Below the pieces are notes generated by a model that saw only the letters and a program-made list of their open reading frames with translations, ran no database searches and was not told the origin of the DNA. The translations under genes were made by a program, and so were the position numbers. DNA of 5,779 nucleotides from Armatimonadota bacterium (GTDB lineage: Bacteria; Armatimonadota; Zipacnadia; Zipacnadales; VGFC01), in NCBI GenBank assembly GCA_016869015.1, contig VGFB01000289.1, positions 1-5,779 on the forward strand, in the 5' to 3' direction. Of this stretch, positions 5,750-5,779 are shown one piece after another (positions within the stretch are counted from its first letter, which is position 1; every line of letters begins with the position of its first letter).

Positions 5750-5779
5750 CTGCGGCCCGGGGTACCGCGCGAGCCGCAG
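5750..5779 (+). terminator. candidate stem-loop after E1 beta, cut by the window edge
   Basis: CTGCGGC (5750-5756) pairs perfectly with GCCGCAG (5773-5779) across a 16-nt loop, which can itself form a short CGG/CCG stem (5758-5767). It starts 8 nt after the E1 beta stop. The window ends at the last stem base, so a following T-tract cannot be seen. It could be an intrinsic terminator closing the E1 operon or just a GC-rich coincidence. Confidence 0.3.

Noticed and set aside
5730..5779. GTG-initiated frame overlapping the end of E1 beta, open to the window edge
   Set aside because: Only 16 codons are visible, their translation does not resemble the start of a lipoyl E2, and the GTG could be chance; not enough to call a gene.

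Overview
The window is GC-rich (roughly two thirds G+C by eye), with tightly packed genes and near-consensus Shine-Dalgarno (SD) sequences (AAGGAGG, AAGGAGGTGA). It is a bacterial chromosome-type region. The phylum cannot be fixed from the sequence. A GC-rich thermophile-like lineage such as Chloroflexota/Thermomicrobia would fit, but that is only a guess. No transposase, integrase, tRNA, rRNA or CRISPR array is visible.

Left block (1-2305, + strand): three genes in tandem, apparently one operon. The first is the 3' part of a von Willebrand factor A (vWA) protein, entering from outside the window, with a complete MIDAS metal site and a C-terminal beta-rich domain. The second and third encode small exported or membrane-anchored proteins (160 and 284 aa) of no recognised function. 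They share one beta-rich module, present once in the first and twice in the second, and a near-identical hydrophobic N-terminus including a 17-nt exact DNA match. They look like products of gene and module duplication. The block suggests an envelope-associated binding or sensing assembly, but its function is unknown.

Middle (2306-3770): a zinc-dependent alcohol dehydrogenase of the MDR family on the - strand (2347-3339), convergent with the left block and divergent from the right block. The 431-bp divergent intergenic region (3340-3770) has no convincing gene but is dense in palindromes: a nested hairpin in the dehydrogenase leader, a perfect 12-bp palindrome, and a double GC-rich hairpin resembling dispersed REP-type repeats.

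Right block (3771-5742, + strand): the alpha and beta subunits of a thiamine-diphosphate-dependent 2-oxoacid (pyruvate or acetoin type) dehydrogenase E1, separated by one base. Together they would form the alpha2beta2 decarboxylase that feeds a lipoyl E2/E3 core. No E2 or E3 gene is in the window. A possible stem-loop starts 8 nt after the beta subunit's stop and runs to the window edge.

Most of the window is ordinary metabolism. The parts least explained by known families are the duplicated-module gene pair next to the vWA gene and the palindrome cluster between the divergent genes.
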